Below, piece by piece: positions 36,501-46,718 of a stretch of DNA of 64,000 bases. The notes beneath the pieces were generated by a model. The model was not told the origin of the DNA and did not search any database. It saw nothing but the letters and a program-made list of their open reading frames with translations. Source of the DNA: Roseinatronobacter bogoriensis DSM 18756 (GTDB lineage: Bacteria; Pseudomonadota; Alphaproteobacteria; Rhodobacterales; Rhodobacteraceae); NCBI RefSeq assembly GCF_004366635.1, contig NZ_SORN01000002.1, positions 62,001 through 126,000 on the forward strand. Reading direction: 5' to 3'. The position numbers were made by a program, and so were the translations under genes. Position 1 is the first letter of the stretch; each line of letters starts with the position of its first letter.

Positions 36501-36679
36501 AAACCTGTGCCAAGCTTGAAAAGGAAATGAGCGGGATTGAAGGGCGCTTGCGCAACCCGAAATTCGTGGCCAGCGCGCCCGATGAGGTGGTCACCGAGGC
36601 GCGCGAGCGCGCGCAGGTTCTGGGCGAGGAAGTGGAGCGCGTGCGCGCGGCAATCGCCCAACTTGATAAGGTTTCCTGA
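33572..36679 (+). CDS. valS: Valine--tRNA ligase
   Basis: About 1035 residues, class I. The HIGH motif is in [19 protein letters not shown] in [12 protein letters not shown], and the tungsten-like [18 protein letters not shown] is the region before the catalytic centre. A C-terminal coiled coil ([23 protein letters not shown]) is typical of ValRS. The start [13 protein letters not shown] at 33572 matches relatives; ATG at 33554 is possible. An insertion of about 90 residues between WYGPG and the [10 protein letters not shown] motif is coded by a low-G+C stretch (35101-35370, about 44% by hand count). Confidence 0.96.
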   Translation: MAMDKNFDAKTAEPRIAAKWSEAGAFRAGANKSRDESFCIMIPPPNVTGSLHMGHAFNNTLQDILVRWHRMRGFDTLWQPGQDHAGIATQMVVERGLAAEGKKRTDFTREEFLAKVWDWKAQSGGTIINQLKRLGASCDWDRNAFTMSGAPGAPEGEEGNFHDAVIKVFVDMYNKELIYRGKRLVNWDPHFETAISDLEVENIETDGHMWHFKYPLADGVTYRYIEKDEEGAVIVDEMRDYISIATTRPETMLGDGAVAVHPSDERYAPIVGKLCEIPVGPKEHRRLIPIITDDYPDPEFGSGAVKITGAHDANDYGVAKRGGIPMYRLMDTRAQMRADGAPYAEAAAIAGAVARGAQVLSEAEADALNLVPDHLRGLDRYAARKAVVEEITSEGLAVMTRADDPRLGRTPGEEDDPAAEVPLVEAKKIMQPFGDRSKVVIEPMLTDQWFVDAGKVVGPALDAVRSGRVKIMPESGEKTYYHWLENIEPWCISRQLWWGHQIPVWYGPGLKEDGSLDITTTKFFCAASLDDAISEASNYYKKHSGKLVQVFALEQGAKPTLSPKDVREIKELHDKPFVEPVRDGEKWQIVGDAESISIKIGRDPDVLDTWFSSGLWPIGTLGWPEQTEELQKYFPTSVLVTGQDILFFWVARMMMMQLAVVDQVPFHHVYLHGLVRDAKGKKMSKSLGNVVDPLEIIDEYGADALRFTNAAMASLGGVLKLDTQRIAGYRNFTTKLWNACRFAEMNGVWEDHSTQAMPPEAKATVNRWIIGETARVRETVDAALAEYRFNDAAQALYAFVWGRVCDWYVEFAKPLFDGEDAAETRATMGWVLDQCMILLHPMMPFITEELWGLTGQRDKLCAHADWPEYGADLVDADAMREMRWVLSLIEGIRSARAQLRVRVGLKLNMVQLDLDAQGRAALSRNMALVMRLARIAALEEVEHLPKGSITVTVEGGTFGLPLEGVIDIAAERDRLEKTCAKLEKEMSGIEGRLRNPKFVASAPDEVVTEARERAQVLGEEVERVRAAIAQLDKVS

Positions 36680-36682
36680 GCA

Positions 36683-36753
36683 GGTGAAGGGGGGGCGTGC
36701 TTGCCCCCCATCGAGGGGGGACGCGCCCGCGTCGGGCCTGAAGGCCCTTCACC
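36683..36753 (+). other. Multi-branch GC-rich structure after valS
   Basis: GGTGAAGGG (36683-36691) and CCCTTCACC (36745-36753) form a 9-bp outer stem. Inside lie G6C and C6 runs that can pair in two exclusive ways (GGGGGC with GCCCCC, or CCCCCC-ATCGA-GGGGGG), and GGGCC-TGAA-GGCCC. No T-tract follows. The placement between convergent valS and the MarR-type gene fits a bidirectional terminator or a small extragenic palindromic element. Confidence 0.5.
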
Positions 36754-36762
36754 GCAGCCCTG

Positions 36763-37368
36763 TCAGTCGTTTTGTGGGACCTGCCTTGCGGGCTGAAAAT
36801 CGACGCAGATCGCGTGCATTTCGGGTTGGGTCAGCATGCTTTGGGTGCAGTGGCAATAGATGGCACTGTTATCAGCTTCGCAATGGCTGCAATCAGAGCA
36901 GGTTCCGAAGACAGGCGCATCTCTGGCTTGTGCCAGATCTGCAATCGCTTGACCCAAGGCACTGGCAAGGACTGCTTGTGTCTCTTGCGGCAGGCGCGCC
37001 AGTACCTGACGCAGGTTTTTCAAGGGGTCATGCCGAAGCAGCGCCTGTCCTGCTTCTGTCACATCCAGTACTGTGCTGCGCCCGTCTGATTGATGTGTGC
37101 GGCGCGACAAAAGTCCAAGCGTGACCAGTGATTTCACGGTCTGGGACGCGGTGCCACGCGTTGTTGCGTGATATTGAGAAAAGCCCGAAGGCGTGCGCGA
37201 GAAGCGATTTGCCTGCGCGAAATAGCGCAGCGCGGTCCATTGCGCAGCGGTCAGGCTGGGCAAGGCGCCGGGCTGGCCCGCACATGCGCCGGGTGTCTGG
37301 CCCAAGCGGGCCAGATACACGATCAGATCAGCAAGATCACCGCCAGAAGCAGAGCTGTGTTTTTCCAT
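36763..37368 (-). CDS. MarR-family regulator with Cys-rich C-terminus
   Basis: 201 residues. Residues ~10-145 form a MarR winged helix (LTAAQWTALRYFAQANRF; TRGTASQTVKSLVTLGLLSRR; DGRSTVLDVTEAG). The C-terminal ~45 residues hold six cysteines at about 157, 160, 163, 172, 174 and 188 (GTCSDCSHC; YCHC; HAICVDF), a pattern suitable for Zn or an Fe-S cluster. The ATG at 37368 was chosen at the domain start. It is divergent from rpoH2 across 97 bases, so it is a candidate controller of that sigma factor. Confidence 0.85.
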   Translation of the reverse strand: MEKHSSASGGDLADLIVYLARLGQTPGACAGQPGALPSLTAAQWTALRYFAQANRFSRTPSGFSQYHATTRGTASQTVKSLVTLGLLSRRTHQSDGRSTVLDVTEAGQALLRHDPLKNLRQVLARLPQETQAVLASALGQAIADLAQARDAPVFGTCSDCSHCEADNSAIYCHCTQSMLTQPEMHAICVDFQPARQVPQND

Positions 37369-37465
37369 GGGCGGCAGATAATCCTGTCGTACTGCGTTGA
37401 CAAGCCAGAGGTCCGAATGATAGCGTAACGAAACTATATCGAGTCGAAACAAAAAGGTCTGTACG

Positions 37466-38320
37466 ATGCAACCTCGTGACCCCAGCACCAGCCGCTTTAT
37501 CCGTGATGCCATGGCAAGCGAGATGCTGGATGCCCAGACGGAACATGCGCTGGCGATTGCATGGCGCGACGCGCGCGACGAGGCTGCGTTGCACCGCCTG
37601 ATTACGGCCTATGCGAGGCTTGCGATCTCTGTCGCGACAAGGTTTCGCCGCTACGGGATGCCCTTGGACGACCTGATTCAGCAAGGCAATCTGGGGCTGA
37701 TGCGCGCGGCCGAAAAATATGACCCCGAAAATGGCGCGCGGTTTTCGACCTATGCGGCATGGTGGATTCGCGCATCCATGCAGGAATATGTGATGCGCAA
37801 CTGGTCGGTTGTGCGCACGGCCACGAATGCATCACAGAAGAAGCTGTTTTTCCATCTGCGCAAGACCTTGGTCAAGCTGGATGATGGTGAAATCCGTAGT
37901 GAAAACCTGAGCCAGTCTGTCGCGCGCGAGCTGGATGTGCCTGAGGAACAAGTAGAAATCATGCTGGGGCGCATGTCGGGCCAGGATTTGTCCCTCAACA
38001 CACCGCAGTCAGATGGTGAAGAGGGGCGCGATTGGCTGGATACAATCGTGGATGCGAACGCGCAGACCGAAGCGCATGTGCTGGGTGATCTGGAGGCGCA
38101 GCGACGGCGCAAGCTGCTGTATCGGGCCGTGCAGGACCTGCCCGAGCGCGAGCAGCGCATCATTTCCGAGCGGCATCTGAGCGACAGCCCGCGTACATTG
38201 GCCGAGATCGGCGTAGAGCTTGGCATCTCGAAAGAGCGTGTGCGCCAGTTGGAAGAACGTGCCATGTCGCGCATTACGACTGCCGTGCGCGAAGCGGCCA
38301 GTATTCCAGTTCCCGCTTGA
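37466..38320 (+). CDS. rpoH2: RNA polymerase sigma-32 family factor, RpoH2 type
   Basis: 284 residues with sigma region 2 (YARLAISVATRFRRYGMPLDDLIQQGNLGLMRAAEKYDP, FSTYAAWWIRASMQEYVMRNWS) and region 4 (RTLAEIGVELGISKERVRQLEERA). The sequence is closer to RpoHII of Rhodobacter, which serves singlet-oxygen and oxidative stress responses downstream of RpoE, than to the heat-shock RpoHI; this subtype call is inference from overall similarity. A weak TTGACA-like box lies at 37397. The MarR-type gene is divergent. Confidence 0.88.
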   Translation: MQPRDPSTSRFIRDAMASEMLDAQTEHALAIAWRDARDEAALHRLITAYARLAISVATRFRRYGMPLDDLIQQGNLGLMRAAEKYDPENGARFSTYAAWWIRASMQEYVMRNWSVVRTATNASQKKLFFHLRKTLVKLDDGEIRSENLSQSVARELDVPEEQVEIMLGRMSGQDLSLNTPQSDGEEGRDWLDTIVDANAQTEAHVLGDLEAQRRRKLLYRAVQDLPEREQRIISERHLSDSPRTLAEIGVELGISKERVRQLEERAMSRITTAVREAASIPVPA

Positions 38321-38373
38321 ACCACTGCGGCTGATATGCGACCCGCCTCTTGCAGTTGGCAAGGGATGTATGT

Positions 38374-38733
38374 GTGAACAAATACGGAAAGCGTAATCTT
38401 GGCTTTGGTCTTTCGGTCGTGGTCGGGGTTGTTGTTACGGCGATGTTGCTGGTGCCTGCGTCGGATATTCCCGGACCGCATATCGAGGGGCTGGACAAGG
38501 TCATTCATTTTGCGATGTTCTTCTTGCTTGTCCTGCCCGCCCTGACATTTGCGCCATCGTCTTGGGTCTGGGTTGTCCCTCTCGCAATCTTTCATGGTGG
38601 CATGATCGAAATCATCCAGCCCTACTTCGGGCGGGGTATGGAGTTCGGTGATTTTGTTGCGAATACGCTGGGCGTATGTACCGCAATTCCCATATCGCGC
38701 GCGATCCACCGGCGCTGGTTAAAGCCGCGGTAG
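38374..38733 (+). CDS. VanZ-like membrane protein
   Basis: About 119 residues from a GTG at 38374. Four hydrophobic segments and the motif GLDKVIHFAMFFLLVLPAL followed by GMIEIIQPYFGRGMEFGDFVANTLG match the VanZ-like family, whose Asp/His/Glu residues lie in the membrane. The biochemical role outside vancomycin resistance is unknown. Located 53 bases after rpoH2 and possibly co-transcribed. It overlaps the convergent DUF2125 gene by 15 bases. Confidence 0.8.
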   Translation: MNKYGKRNLGFGLSVVVGVVVTAMLLVPASDIPGPHIEGLDKVIHFAMFFLLVLPALTFAPSSWVWVVPLAIFHGGMIEIIQPYFGRGMEFGDFVANTLGVCTAIPISRAIHRRWLKPR

Positions 38734-39669
38734 ATATCCCAACACAAAAGGCCCGAACGCGACGACTGAATCGCTGACATTCAGGGTCAAAGTTATCGCT
38801 GTGCCGCCGGGTTCGGCTTGTCCGCCCAGGAAAAAACCAGCCATCATGGCCGCGTCGCGATCTAGCATGCCGGTTTCCACAAGCATTGTGTGCAAGACGC
38901 GCCAATCCTGTAGCGACAGGGTGATGTCGCCATCAAACCCGCCAGTGTCAGTGCGTCTGAGCTGGCCGGTGCCGGATGCTTTGAACGCACCCCAATCAAG
39001 CTGCATGGCGTTTATATCGATCTGCTGCGGGGTCGGTCTTGTTCCGTCAAAGGCAAGCGGGCGGTCCAGCGCGATTTGGGTCTGTAAGGCAAATTGTTCT
39101 ATCTGGTCGGGGTGGCTGCCCATTGGGTTCATCGCGCGGCGCAGTTCGGGCGAGAGGTGAAGCCCCTGCGCCGTGATGCTGAGCGTGTAGGCGGAAGTGT
39201 CGCGTCTTTGCAGTGACCCTTGAAGCATCTCCAGATCACTCAGGATAAGGGCGGGCGCGGCCTTCGCATTGCCCAGCGTCGCGTTGGCGTTGAGCAGGTT
39301 GCGGTTGAGGTCCAATGCAAGGTCAAGCTGCATGACCTCGTTTTCCAGAGCAATCGACTGACCAAGGTGCCGGAGTGTCTGTGTCTGTGACAGAGTGGCA
39401 GTCAGATGGTTGGGCCTGTAGCTTGCCGCCTCGATTGTCGCGAGGGGGACTTGCCAGATCAGCGTCTGATCGCGGTTCTGGATTTGCAGGTTTTCCAGAT
39501 CGGTCCGAAACGCAAGCGGGAACCCCGACACTGTGCTGGGTCGTGCATCGACGGACCCGATCTGTGCAAATGCGTCGGGGCCAAAACGTGTGATCCCCTG
39601 TGCGGCAAGCGCCCAATAGCTAGCAAAAAGGGCACCGGCGATCACCATGACAGCCACGATCCGTTTCAT
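38719..39669 (-). CDS. DUF2125 domain envelope protein
   Basis: 316 residues. A membrane anchor or signal (VAVMVIAGALFASYWALAAQG) precedes a large beta-rich domain (DARPSTVSGFPLAFRTDLENLQI; GFDGDITLSLQDWRVL; AITLTLNVSDSVVAFGPFVLG). DUF2125 is common in Rhodobacterales and of unknown function; the fold resembles AsmA-like lipid-transfer domains, but I can only say it is periplasm-facing. Convergent with VanZ-like. Confidence 0.88.
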   Translation of the reverse strand: MKRIVAVMVIAGALFASYWALAAQGITRFGPDAFAQIGSVDARPSTVSGFPLAFRTDLENLQIQNRDQTLIWQVPLATIEAASYRPNHLTATLSQTQTLRHLGQSIALENEVMQLDLALDLNRNLLNANATLGNAKAAPALILSDLEMLQGSLQRRDTSAYTLSITAQGLHLSPELRRAMNPMGSHPDQIEQFALQTQIALDRPLAFDGTRPTPQQIDINAMQLDWGAFKASGTGQLRRTDTGGFDGDITLSLQDWRVLHTMLVETGMLDRDAAMMAGFFLGGQAEPGGTAITLTLNVSDSVVAFGPFVLGYLPRL

Positions 39670-39737
39670 TAAGCCGGCCTCTCTTTTCGTTTGCGATGTT
39701 TCCCTTTACATCGGAACCCGAAGGAAGGGCCAGTCAC

Positions 39738-40313
39738 ATGGATGCGCGTCAGTCAATTTGGGTTTTTGGGTATGGTTCGCTGATATGGGAGCCGGGCTTT
39801 GCCTTTGCGTCACGTCAGATTGCGCGGCTGGAAGGGTATCAGCGCAGTTTTTGCATGCGCTCGATCCATCATCGGGGGACGGTGGCGCGGCCCGGTCTGG
39901 TCCTGGCGCTGGATGAAGGGCAGGGCGGTTGCGAGGGGGTGGCGTTTGAAATCCCCCTGCGGATCGCCGAAGAAAGCCTTGAATACTTGCGTGCGCGCGA
40001 ATTGATCTCGGCGGCCTATCTGGAAGCGCGGACGCATATTTCGCTTCAAGACGGGCAGCGAGTGGAGGCTGTGACTTATGTGATCGACCGCGCGCATGAG
40101 CAGTATTGCGCGGGCTTGTCGCTGGAAGAGCAAGCGCAGATCATTGCCGGGGCAGTGGGCGGACGTGGGCCGAACAGCGAGTATCTGTTCAATACTGCCG
40201 CGCATCTGGCGGAACTGGGATTGCGCGATAAACAGCTCGACTGGCTGGCGGCGCGGGTCCGGGCGTTGGGGGGCGCGTGTTTTGCACCTGACGACAGGGT
40301 ACACCAAAAGTGA
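39738..40313 (+). CDS. Gamma-glutamylcyclotransferase (ChaC-like)
   Basis: 191 residues. The signature FGYGSLIWEPGF near the N-terminus binds the gamma-glutamyl group and the catalytic Glu lies in YLRARELIS. The segment QYCAGLSLEEQAQIIAGAVGGRGPNSEYL matches ChaC. ChaC enzymes cleave glutathione to 5-oxoproline and Cys-Gly. AAGGAAGG lies upstream of the ATG at 39738. It is divergent from DUF2125 and alone on the plus strand. Confidence 0.9.
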   Translation: MDARQSIWVFGYGSLIWEPGFAFASRQIARLEGYQRSFCMRSIHHRGTVARPGLVLALDEGQGGCEGVAFEIPLRIAEESLEYLRARELISAAYLEARTHISLQDGQRVEAVTYVIDRAHEQYCAGLSLEEQAQIIAGAVGGRGPNSEYLFNTAAHLAELGLRDKQLDWLAARVRALGGACFAPDDRVHQK

Positions 40314-40610
40314 GAATGGCCAGCTTTGTGGGCCGTTGCGGAGATAGGGCATCGGGACCGAAGCCGCGTAGCGTCGGGCCGCGGTGCGGCGATCTACCTA
40401 TTAATCTGTAGCACTTTATGCTGGTCAAATCCGCGCAAGATCAGATCTGTGCGCTGGTCCCAGCCAAATCGCCGTGCCGTGGGGGCGGCCCGGCGATGCG
40501 CTTTGCGCCTTCACTCCGCGCCTCGTCCTTCATCCCAATGTCTACAAACTCCTCAATATTGTCACAGGTCAACTACTAAAAGGTCAAGAACGCAACGCCC
40601 GGACCAAAGG
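40314..40610. other. Intergenic stretch of about 300 bases with no supported gene
   Basis: Between the ChaC-like gene and the end of the alpha/beta hydrolase gene. Open frames here have no family resemblance or ribosome-binding site, and the second half (40520-40610) is A+T-richer. I see no terminator, repeat or promoter that I would defend. Confidence 0.4.
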
Positions 40611-41351
40611 TTACTGGCTGACTTCCGAGATCGCAGCGGTGATCATGCCCAGACATTCCGGCGTTGAAAACCTGTGATCGGCATCTTTGACGAGTGTCAG
40701 ACGCAAATCCGGGCAGGTGGCATGTTCACACAGGCGCAGGGGGACGGATATCTCGACAGCCTCGTCGCGGGTGCCCTGCATCAGCCGGACCGGAAAGGGC
40801 AGGTCCAGCGCGGTTCGCAGCACAAGCTGCGCCTTGCCATCCTCAAACAGGCGGCGGGTCAGAATATAGGGTGTATCGTCGTAACTGTTGGGCAGGCTGG
40901 TCTGGCCCTGTTCCAGAATTTCCGCGCGCTGCGCATCTGTCAGGCCGGGCCACATGCTGTCTTCGGTGAAATCGGGGGCGGCGGCCACACCGACCAGTGC
41001 ATGAACGCGTTTTGGCAGCTTGCGCGCAAGCAGCAGCGCGATCCACCCCCCCATGGAAGAGCCGACAAGGATTTGTGGCCCCTCGGTCAGTTTGCTGAGC
41101 GCTTCCAGCGCATCTTCGGCCCAATCCCCGATACACCCATCCGCAAAGGCACCAGAGCTTTCGCCATGCCCCGAATAATCAAACCGCAAGAAAGCGCGGC
41201 CCTGTGATCTGGCCCAGTCTTCGAGATGGATGGCCTTGGTGCCGCTCATATCCGACATGAAGCCGCCCAGAAACACAACGCCCGGCCCTTTGCCATTGGT
41301 CTTGTGATAGGCCAGCTTGCGGCCTGCGCTTGTGTCCAGATACTCAACCAT
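40611..41351 (-). CDS. Alpha/beta hydrolase
   Basis: 246 residues. The nucleophile elbow is GSSMGG, with an oxyanion segment VVFLGGFMSDMSGTKA and DYSGHGESSG. The acid and His lie near GTRDEAV and DADHRFS. It resembles bacterial carboxylesterases related to ABHD10, an S-depalmitoylase in animals, so ester or thioester cleavage is likely but substrate is unknown. The start overlaps the upstream MFS gene by eight bases. Confidence 0.87.
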   Translation of the reverse strand: MVEYLDTSAGRKLAYHKTNGKGPGVVFLGGFMSDMSGTKAIHLEDWARSQGRAFLRFDYSGHGESSGAFADGCIGDWAEDALEALSKLTEGPQILVGSSMGGWIALLLARKLPKRVHALVGVAAAPDFTEDSMWPGLTDAQRAEILEQGQTSLPNSYDDTPYILTRRLFEDGKAQLVLRTALDLPFPVRLMQGTRDEAVEISVPLRLCEHATCPDLRLTLVKDADHRFSTPECLGMITAAISEVSQ

Positions 41352-42651
41352 TGCCCAACTCCTTCAATCCATATGCCACGAATGCGCCGCCTGCCGCCAT
41401 GCAGGCAAACAGTGCCATTGTTGTTGCGGCCCCGGCAAGGGCGGCCAATGCCCCAAAGACACCGCTGGCCAGCAGGATCACACCGATGACCGTGTTTGCA
41501 ATGGCTGTATAGATTGCGCGGCGGTCTTGTCCAACCATGTCCACCAGATATGTGGCCCGCCCCAGCCGCACCCCCTGATGCGCGATCATCAGCCCGAACA
41601 ACGCCAGTGGCATGGCCCAGACGGTTGCCGCCAGCCCCAGAGCAACGAAGGCCAGTGTCAGCACCATTGCGCCCGCGCCTGAAATGCCTGTCCAGATCAA
41701 CACCTTGCGCGACGATTGGTCTGCCAGCCTTCCCCAGACATAGCTGGACAACAGCGCCGCCAAGGCAGAGGCTAGAACAAGCGCGCCAAGCCCTTCCAGT
41801 GCCGCGCCCCCCTCGCCAGAGGCCAGCACCACCAGATAGGGCGGCGCGAGCGCGGTCGAGGTCAGCAGACCGCGCGCGAGGATGAAGCGCAAGAGTTGCG
41901 GGTCTTCGCGCAGATAGCCAAGATTTGCCAATGCCGCTGCAAAGCCATTCGCGCCGCCCTCCTGCGCGCCCTTATCTTCGGCCAGCCCCGAAAAGATCAG
42001 CCCGGCAAGCAGCCACGCGCTTGCCGCAAGGGCCAAGGCCCCCATGACCACCGCCGCGCGCGAGTCCGAGAACAGGATCAGCACCAGTGCAAACCCGATC
42101 ACGATCATGGCCGACCAGCTGCCTGCGACCCCTGTGACGGTGCCGCGCTGGCCCTTGTCGATGGTTTTGCCCAGAACATCCTTATAGGCCACCGAGGCGA
42201 CCGAACGCGACAGCGCCAGAATCGCCAGCCCCAACAAGATCACCAGCCCGGCCGGGGTGCCGGATAATGTCAGCGCTGCGCCCAGAATGATTGCAGCGCC
42301 AACCCCTTGACCAATGGCTGCGGCTGCCCATGCCCATTTGCGCCGCGCCAATGCCCGTATCCGCGCGGCAGTGAAAAGCTGCGGCAGAAGTGCGCCCGCT
42401 TCGCGTATAGGCACCAGCAAGCCTACCAGCCCGGCCGGTGCGCCCAGATGGGTCATCAGCCATGACAGGACCAGTTTCGGGTCGGCCAGCCCATCGGCGG
42501 ATTTACTAAGCCCGAGTGCTGCGGCATGGCGCAGGAAATTCTGGGGTTGGTGATTGCATGCCTCTTCCGAGATGTCGCGGCACATGCGCCCGTCATCGTC
42601 ATTTGCCAGCATTTCATAGCTGAGACGGACAGCGGGTCGCGGTGTGGTCAT
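41344..42651 (-). CDS. MFS transporter
   Basis: About 435 residues with roughly eleven to twelve membrane segments. The cytosolic loop YKDVLGKTIDKGQRGTVTG lies between helices 4 and 5. The N-terminus (~60 residues) is soluble, with Cys and acidic residues, before the first helix. Its substrate cannot be read. The ATG at 42651 is preferred over 42687. Eight bases overlap with the hydrolase gene, so the pair forms an operon and the hydrolase may act on the transported compound. Confidence 0.87.
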   Translation of the reverse strand: MTTPRPAVRLSYEMLANDDDGRMCRDISEEACNHQPQNFLRHAAALGLSKSADGLADPKLVLSWLMTHLGAPAGLVGLLVPIREAGALLPQLFTAARIRALARRKWAWAAAAIGQGVGAAIILGAALTLSGTPAGLVILLGLAILALSRSVASVAYKDVLGKTIDKGQRGTVTGVAGSWSAMIVIGFALVLILFSDSRAAVVMGALALAASAWLLAGLIFSGLAEDKGAQEGGANGFAAALANLGYLREDPQLLRFILARGLLTSTALAPPYLVVLASGEGGAALEGLGALVLASALAALLSSYVWGRLADQSSRKVLIWTGISGAGAMVLTLAFVALGLAATVWAMPLALFGLMIAHQGVRLGRATYLVDMVGQDRRAIYTAIANTVIGVILLASGVFGALAALAGAATTMALFACMAAGGAFVAYGLKELGNG

Positions 42652-42795
42652 CTGTGTTTCCTTTTTTCTGTGCGCGAGAGGTGACAAGATAAAACGATGT
42701 CAGCTTGACTTTCGTTCCCGTCAAGGCCAAACCTCCCGCGACATAACCCGCAACCGGGCGTTCCGTGGGCGCCAAAACGACGAGGAGCAAGGCCT

Positions 42796-44742
42796 ATGGC
42801 CCAGATTTCCCTGATATTCCCTGATGGTTCATCGCGCCAGTTCGACGCAGGCGTGACTGCGGCGGATGTGGCCGAGAGCATTTCCAAATCGCTGGCCAAA
42901 AAAGCAATTTCCGCCACTGTTGATGGCGCGCATTTCGACCTGCAATGGCCGATCATGACAGATTCCAGAATTGCCATCCACACGATGCAGGATGACACAC
43001 AGGCGCTGGAGTTGATCCGCCATGATCTGGCGCATATCATGGCGCGCGCGGTGCAGGAAATTTGGCCGGATGTGAAGGTCACCATTGGCCCGGTGCGGGA
43101 CAAGGGCTGGTTTTATGACTTTGACCGGGCAGAGCCGTTCGTGCCCGAAGACCTTGCCCAGATTGAAGCGAAGATGCGCGAGATCATCAATGCGCGGGAG
43201 GCTGTGCGCACGGAAATCTGGGACCGTGCCCGCGCAATCCAGCATTACAAGGACGCAGGAGAGCCGTTCAAGATCGAGTTGATCGAGCGTATTCCCGAAG
43301 GCGAGCCGCTGCGCATGTATTGGCACGGCCACTGGCAGGATCTGTGCCGCGGCCCGCATCTGCAACATACCGGGCAAGTGCCTGCGGATGGTTTCAAACT
43401 GATGAGCATTGCAGGGGCCTATTGGCTGGGGGACAACTCGCGGCCCATGTTGCAGCGCATTTATGGTGTGGCCTTCAAGAACCGAGTGGACCTGAAAGCG
43501 CATCTGACCATGCTGGAAGAAGCGGCCAAGCGCGACCACCGCAAACTGGGGCGCGAAATGGACCTGTTCCATATGCAGGAAGAAGCGCCCGGTCAGGTGT
43601 TCTGGCACCCCAATGGCTGGTCGATCTATACCAGCTTGCAGGATTACATGCGCCGCCAGCAGCGACGCGGCGGCTATGTCGAGGTGAACACCCCGCAAGT
43701 TGTCGATCGCAAGCTGTGGGAAGCCTCCGGCCATTGGGAGAAGTATCAGGACAATATGTTCATAGTCGAAGTGGACGAGGAACATGCCCGCGAAAAGGCC
43801 GTCAACGCGCTCAAGCCCATGAATTGCCCCTGCCATGTGCAGATTTTCAATGTGGGCCTGAAAAGCTACCGCGATTTGCCGCTGCGCATGGCCGAGTTCG
43901 GATCGTGCAACCGCTACGAGCCATCGGGGGCGTTGCATGGGATCATGCGGGTGCGCGGTTTCACGCAAGATGACGCGCATATTTTCTGCCGCGAAGACCA
44001 GATTGAAGAAGAAACGCGAAAGTTCATCGAGTTCCTGTCCGCGATTTACCGCGATCTGGGCTTTGAGCAGTTTCGCGTGAAATTCTCGGACCGGCCCGAA
44101 ACCCGCGCGGGCGCGGATGAGGTTTGGGACAAGTCCGAACATGCCCTGCGCACAGCGACCGAGGCTGCGGGGTACAGCTACGAAGAAAATCCCGGCGAGG
44201 GGGCGTTTTACGGCCCCAAGCTGGAATTTGTGCTGACCGACGCGATCGGGCGTGACTGGCAATGCGGCACGCTACAGGTGGATTTCGTGCTGCCGGAACG
44301 GCTGGATGCCAATTATGTCGGGCAGGATGGGGCAAAACACCGCCCCGTCATGCTGCACCGTGCGGTTCTGGGCAGTTTCGAGCGGTTCATCGGCATATTG
44401 ATCGAGAATTTTTCGGGGAAGCTGCCGCTATGGTTGGCCCCGCGTCAGGTTGTGGTGGCCTCGATCATCTCGGAAGCGGATGACTATTGCCGTGAGGTGG
44501 TTTACGCCCTGCAAGCGGCCGGGTTGCGTGCCGAACTGGACCTTCGCAACGAGAAGATCAACTATAAGGTGCGCGAGCATTCTGTGGGCAAGGTGCCGGT
44601 CATTCTGGCCATTGGCGCGCGCGAAGTCGAGGAACGCACAGTGTCCGTGCGCAGACTGGGCGACACGCGGACGCAAAGCGAAAAACTTGAAGACCTTGTT
44701 GCCGCCCTGCGCATAGAGGCAACCCCGCCCGATCTGCGCTGA
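42796..44742 (+). CDS. thrS: Threonine--tRNA ligase
   Basis: 648 residues. An N-terminal TGS domain ([26 protein letters not shown]) and editing domain ([25 protein letters not shown]) precede the class II core with [10 protein letters not shown] (Zn Cys), [27 protein letters not shown] and a C-terminal anticodon domain. GAGGAGC precedes the ATG. A bidirectional terminator follows. No leader of the E. coli thrS operator type was noticed. Confidence 0.97.
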   Translation: MAQISLIFPDGSSRQFDAGVTAADVAESISKSLAKKAISATVDGAHFDLQWPIMTDSRIAIHTMQDDTQALELIRHDLAHIMARAVQEIWPDVKVTIGPVRDKGWFYDFDRAEPFVPEDLAQIEAKMREIINAREAVRTEIWDRARAIQHYKDAGEPFKIELIERIPEGEPLRMYWHGHWQDLCRGPHLQHTGQVPADGFKLMSIAGAYWLGDNSRPMLQRIYGVAFKNRVDLKAHLTMLEEAAKRDHRKLGREMDLFHMQEEAPGQVFWHPNGWSIYTSLQDYMRRQQRRGGYVEVNTPQVVDRKLWEASGHWEKYQDNMFIVEVDEEHAREKAVNALKPMNCPCHVQIFNVGLKSYRDLPLRMAEFGSCNRYEPSGALHGIMRVRGFTQDDAHIFCREDQIEEETRKFIEFLSAIYRDLGFEQFRVKFSDRPETRAGADEVWDKSEHALRTATEAAGYSYEENPGEGAFYGPKLEFVLTDAIGRDWQCGTLQVDFVLPERLDANYVGQDGAKHRPVMLHRAVLGSFERFIGILIENFSGKLPLWLAPRQVVVASIISEADDYCREVVYALQAAGLRAELDLRNEKINYKVREHSVGKVPVILAIGAREVEERTVSVRRLGDTRTQSEKLEDLVAALRIEATPPDLR

Positions 44743-44756
44743 CGCTGGCCGATGAT

Positions 44757-44796
44757 AAAAAAAGCCCCGGCAGTTTTGCCGGGGCTTTTTCTTTTA
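44757..44796. terminator. Bidirectional terminator between thrS and typA
   Basis: 11-bp perfect stem (AAAGCCCCGGC, AGTTTT loop, GCCGGGGCTTT) with T-rich tracts on both strands: TTCTTTT on plus, seven T residues on minus. It serves both convergent genes. Confidence 0.9.
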
Positions 44797-44799
44797 CGA

Positions 44800-46620
44800 T
44801 CAGGCGCTGGCCTTGGCCTGACGCTTGCGTTCATGCGGGTCAAGGAAGCGCTTGCGCAGACGGATGGCGTTGGGCGTGACCTCAACCAGTTCATCATCGT
44901 CAATATAAGCGATGGCCTGTTCCAGCGACATGATGGTGGGGGGCGTCAGCTTGACTGCGTCATCCGTGCCCGATGCCCTCACATTGGTCAGTTTCTTGCC
45001 CTTCAGCGGATTCACTTCCAGATCATTGTCGCGGCTATGTTCGCCGATGATCATTCCCTGATAAACGGGGTCTTGCGGGTTGATCATCATGCGCCCGCGC
45101 TCTTCCAGATTCCACAGCGCATAGGCAACGGCTGTGCCATCTTCCATCGAGATCAGAACGCCCTGACGCCGGCCCGGAATCGCGCCCTTGTAAGGAGCCC
45201 ATTCATGGAAAACACGGTTCAACACGCCCGTGCCGCGCGTATCGGTCAGAAATTCGCCATGATAGCCGATCAGCCCGCGTGATGGGACATAGGCGATAAT
45301 GCGTGTCTTGCCGACACCTGCTGGTTTCATCTCTGCCAACTCGCCCTTGCGCGGGCCGGTCAGTTTTTCGATCACGGTGCCGGTATATTCATCATCGACA
45401 TCGATGGTGACTTCCTCGATCGGTTCCAGACGCTGGCCATCGACATCGCGCATCAGCACGCGGGGGCGCGAGATTGACAGCTCGAACCCTTCGCGGCGCA
45501 TGTTCTCGATCAACACGCCCATCTGCAATTCGCCACGGCCTGCGACGTCAAACGCCTCACCGCCCGGTGTGTCGCTGACCTTGATTGCGACATTGACCTC
45601 GGCTTCGCGCATCAGGCGTTCGCGGATCACGCGGCTTTGAACCTTGGTTCCGTCGCGGCCTGCCAGCGGCGAATCATTGATCCCGAAGGTGACGCTGATG
45701 GTGGGCGGGTCGATGGGCTGCGCGGGCAGGGCGGTATCAACCTCCAGCGCGCAGAGCGTATCGGCCACTGTTGCCTTGGACATGCCAGCCAGCGTCACGA
45801 TATCGCCTGCCTCGGCCTGATCAATCGGGGCTTGTGCAAGGCCGCGGAAGGCCAGAACCTTGGTCACGCGGAATTGCTCCAGCTTGGTGCCGTCGCGCGA
45901 CAGGGCCTTGATCGTCTCGCCGGGTTTCAGTGTGCCAGCCTCAACCCGACCGGTCAGGATGCGGCCAAGATAGGGGTCTGCGCCAAGCGTGGTGGCCAGC
46001 ATGCGGAAGGGTTCATTGCGCGCCTCGATCTGTTTCGGCGCGGGGACATGCGCGACGACCAGATCGAACAAAGCCGACATATCCTTGCGCGGCCCGTCAA
46101 GTTCCGCATCGGCCCAGCCATTGATCCCGCTTGCATAAAGCACAGGGAAATCAAGCTGTTCATCGGTTGCGCCCAGATTGGCGAACAGATCGAAAACTTC
46201 ATTCAAGGCGCGGTCGGGTTCGGCTGCGGGCTTGTCAACCTTGTTCAGCAGAACGATGGGGCGTAGGCCAAGCGCCAGCGCTTTCGAGGTCACGAATTTG
46301 GTCTGCGGCATCGGGCCTTCGGCAGCATCGACCAGCAGGACGACACCATCAACCATCGACAGGATGCGTTCGACTTCGCCGCCGAAATCGGCGTGGCCGG
46401 GGGTGTCGACGATATTGATGCGCGCGTCTTTCCACTCGACCGAGGTTGCTTTGGCCAGAATCGTGATCCCGCGCTCGCGCTCCAGATCATTGCTGTCCAT
46501 TGCCCGTTCCGTCGTGGCCTGGTTGTCGCGGTAGGTGCCCGACTGTTTCAAAAGCTCGTCCACAAGTGTGGTTTTGCCATGGTCAACATGTGCGATAATC
46601 GCGATATTGCGAAGGGTCAT
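44800..46620 (-). CDS. typA: Ribosome-associated GTPase TypA/BipA
   Basis: 606 residues. G-domain motifs: [30 protein letters not shown] and [15 protein letters not shown]-like domains follow, then a BipA-type C-terminus with [14 protein letters not shown]. TypA acts in ribosome assembly and stress adaptation. It is convergent with thrS and divergent from the AerR-like gene across about 140 bases. Confidence 0.96.
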   Translation of the reverse strand: MTLRNIAIIAHVDHGKTTLVDELLKQSGTYRDNQATTERAMDSNDLERERGITILAKATSVEWKDARINIVDTPGHADFGGEVERILSMVDGVVLLVDAAEGPMPQTKFVTSKALALGLRPIVLLNKVDKPAAEPDRALNEVFDLFANLGATDEQLDFPVLYASGINGWADAELDGPRKDMSALFDLVVAHVPAPKQIEARNEPFRMLATTLGADPYLGRILTGRVEAGTLKPGETIKALSRDGTKLEQFRVTKVLAFRGLAQAPIDQAEAGDIVTLAGMSKATVADTLCALEVDTALPAQPIDPPTISVTFGINDSPLAGRDGTKVQSRVIRERLMREAEVNVAIKVSDTPGGEAFDVAGRGELQMGVLIENMRREGFELSISRPRVLMRDVDGQRLEPIEEVTIDVDDEYTGTVIEKLTGPRKGELAEMKPAGVGKTRIIAYVPSRGLIGYHGEFLTDTRGTGVLNRVFHEWAPYKGAIPGRRQGVLISMEDGTAVAYALWNLEERGRMMINPQDPVYQGMIIGEHSRDNDLEVNPLKGKKLTNVRASGTDDAVKLTPPTIMSLEQAIAYIDDDELVEVTPNAIRLRKRFLDPHERKRQAKASA

Positions 46621-46718
46621 AAGTCTTGCCTTTTAGGGGTGCTGCGCCGCCGCATTATCGCAACTGCCCCCGAAATGCGAGTCTCTAAGTGAACTTGTTC
46701 GCTACACTGCGGCATTTC

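Noticed and set aside
40326..40667. Long open frame on plus opposite the hydrolase end
   Set aside because: Arg/Ser-rich translation typical of antisense of G+C-rich genes, without start signal or family.
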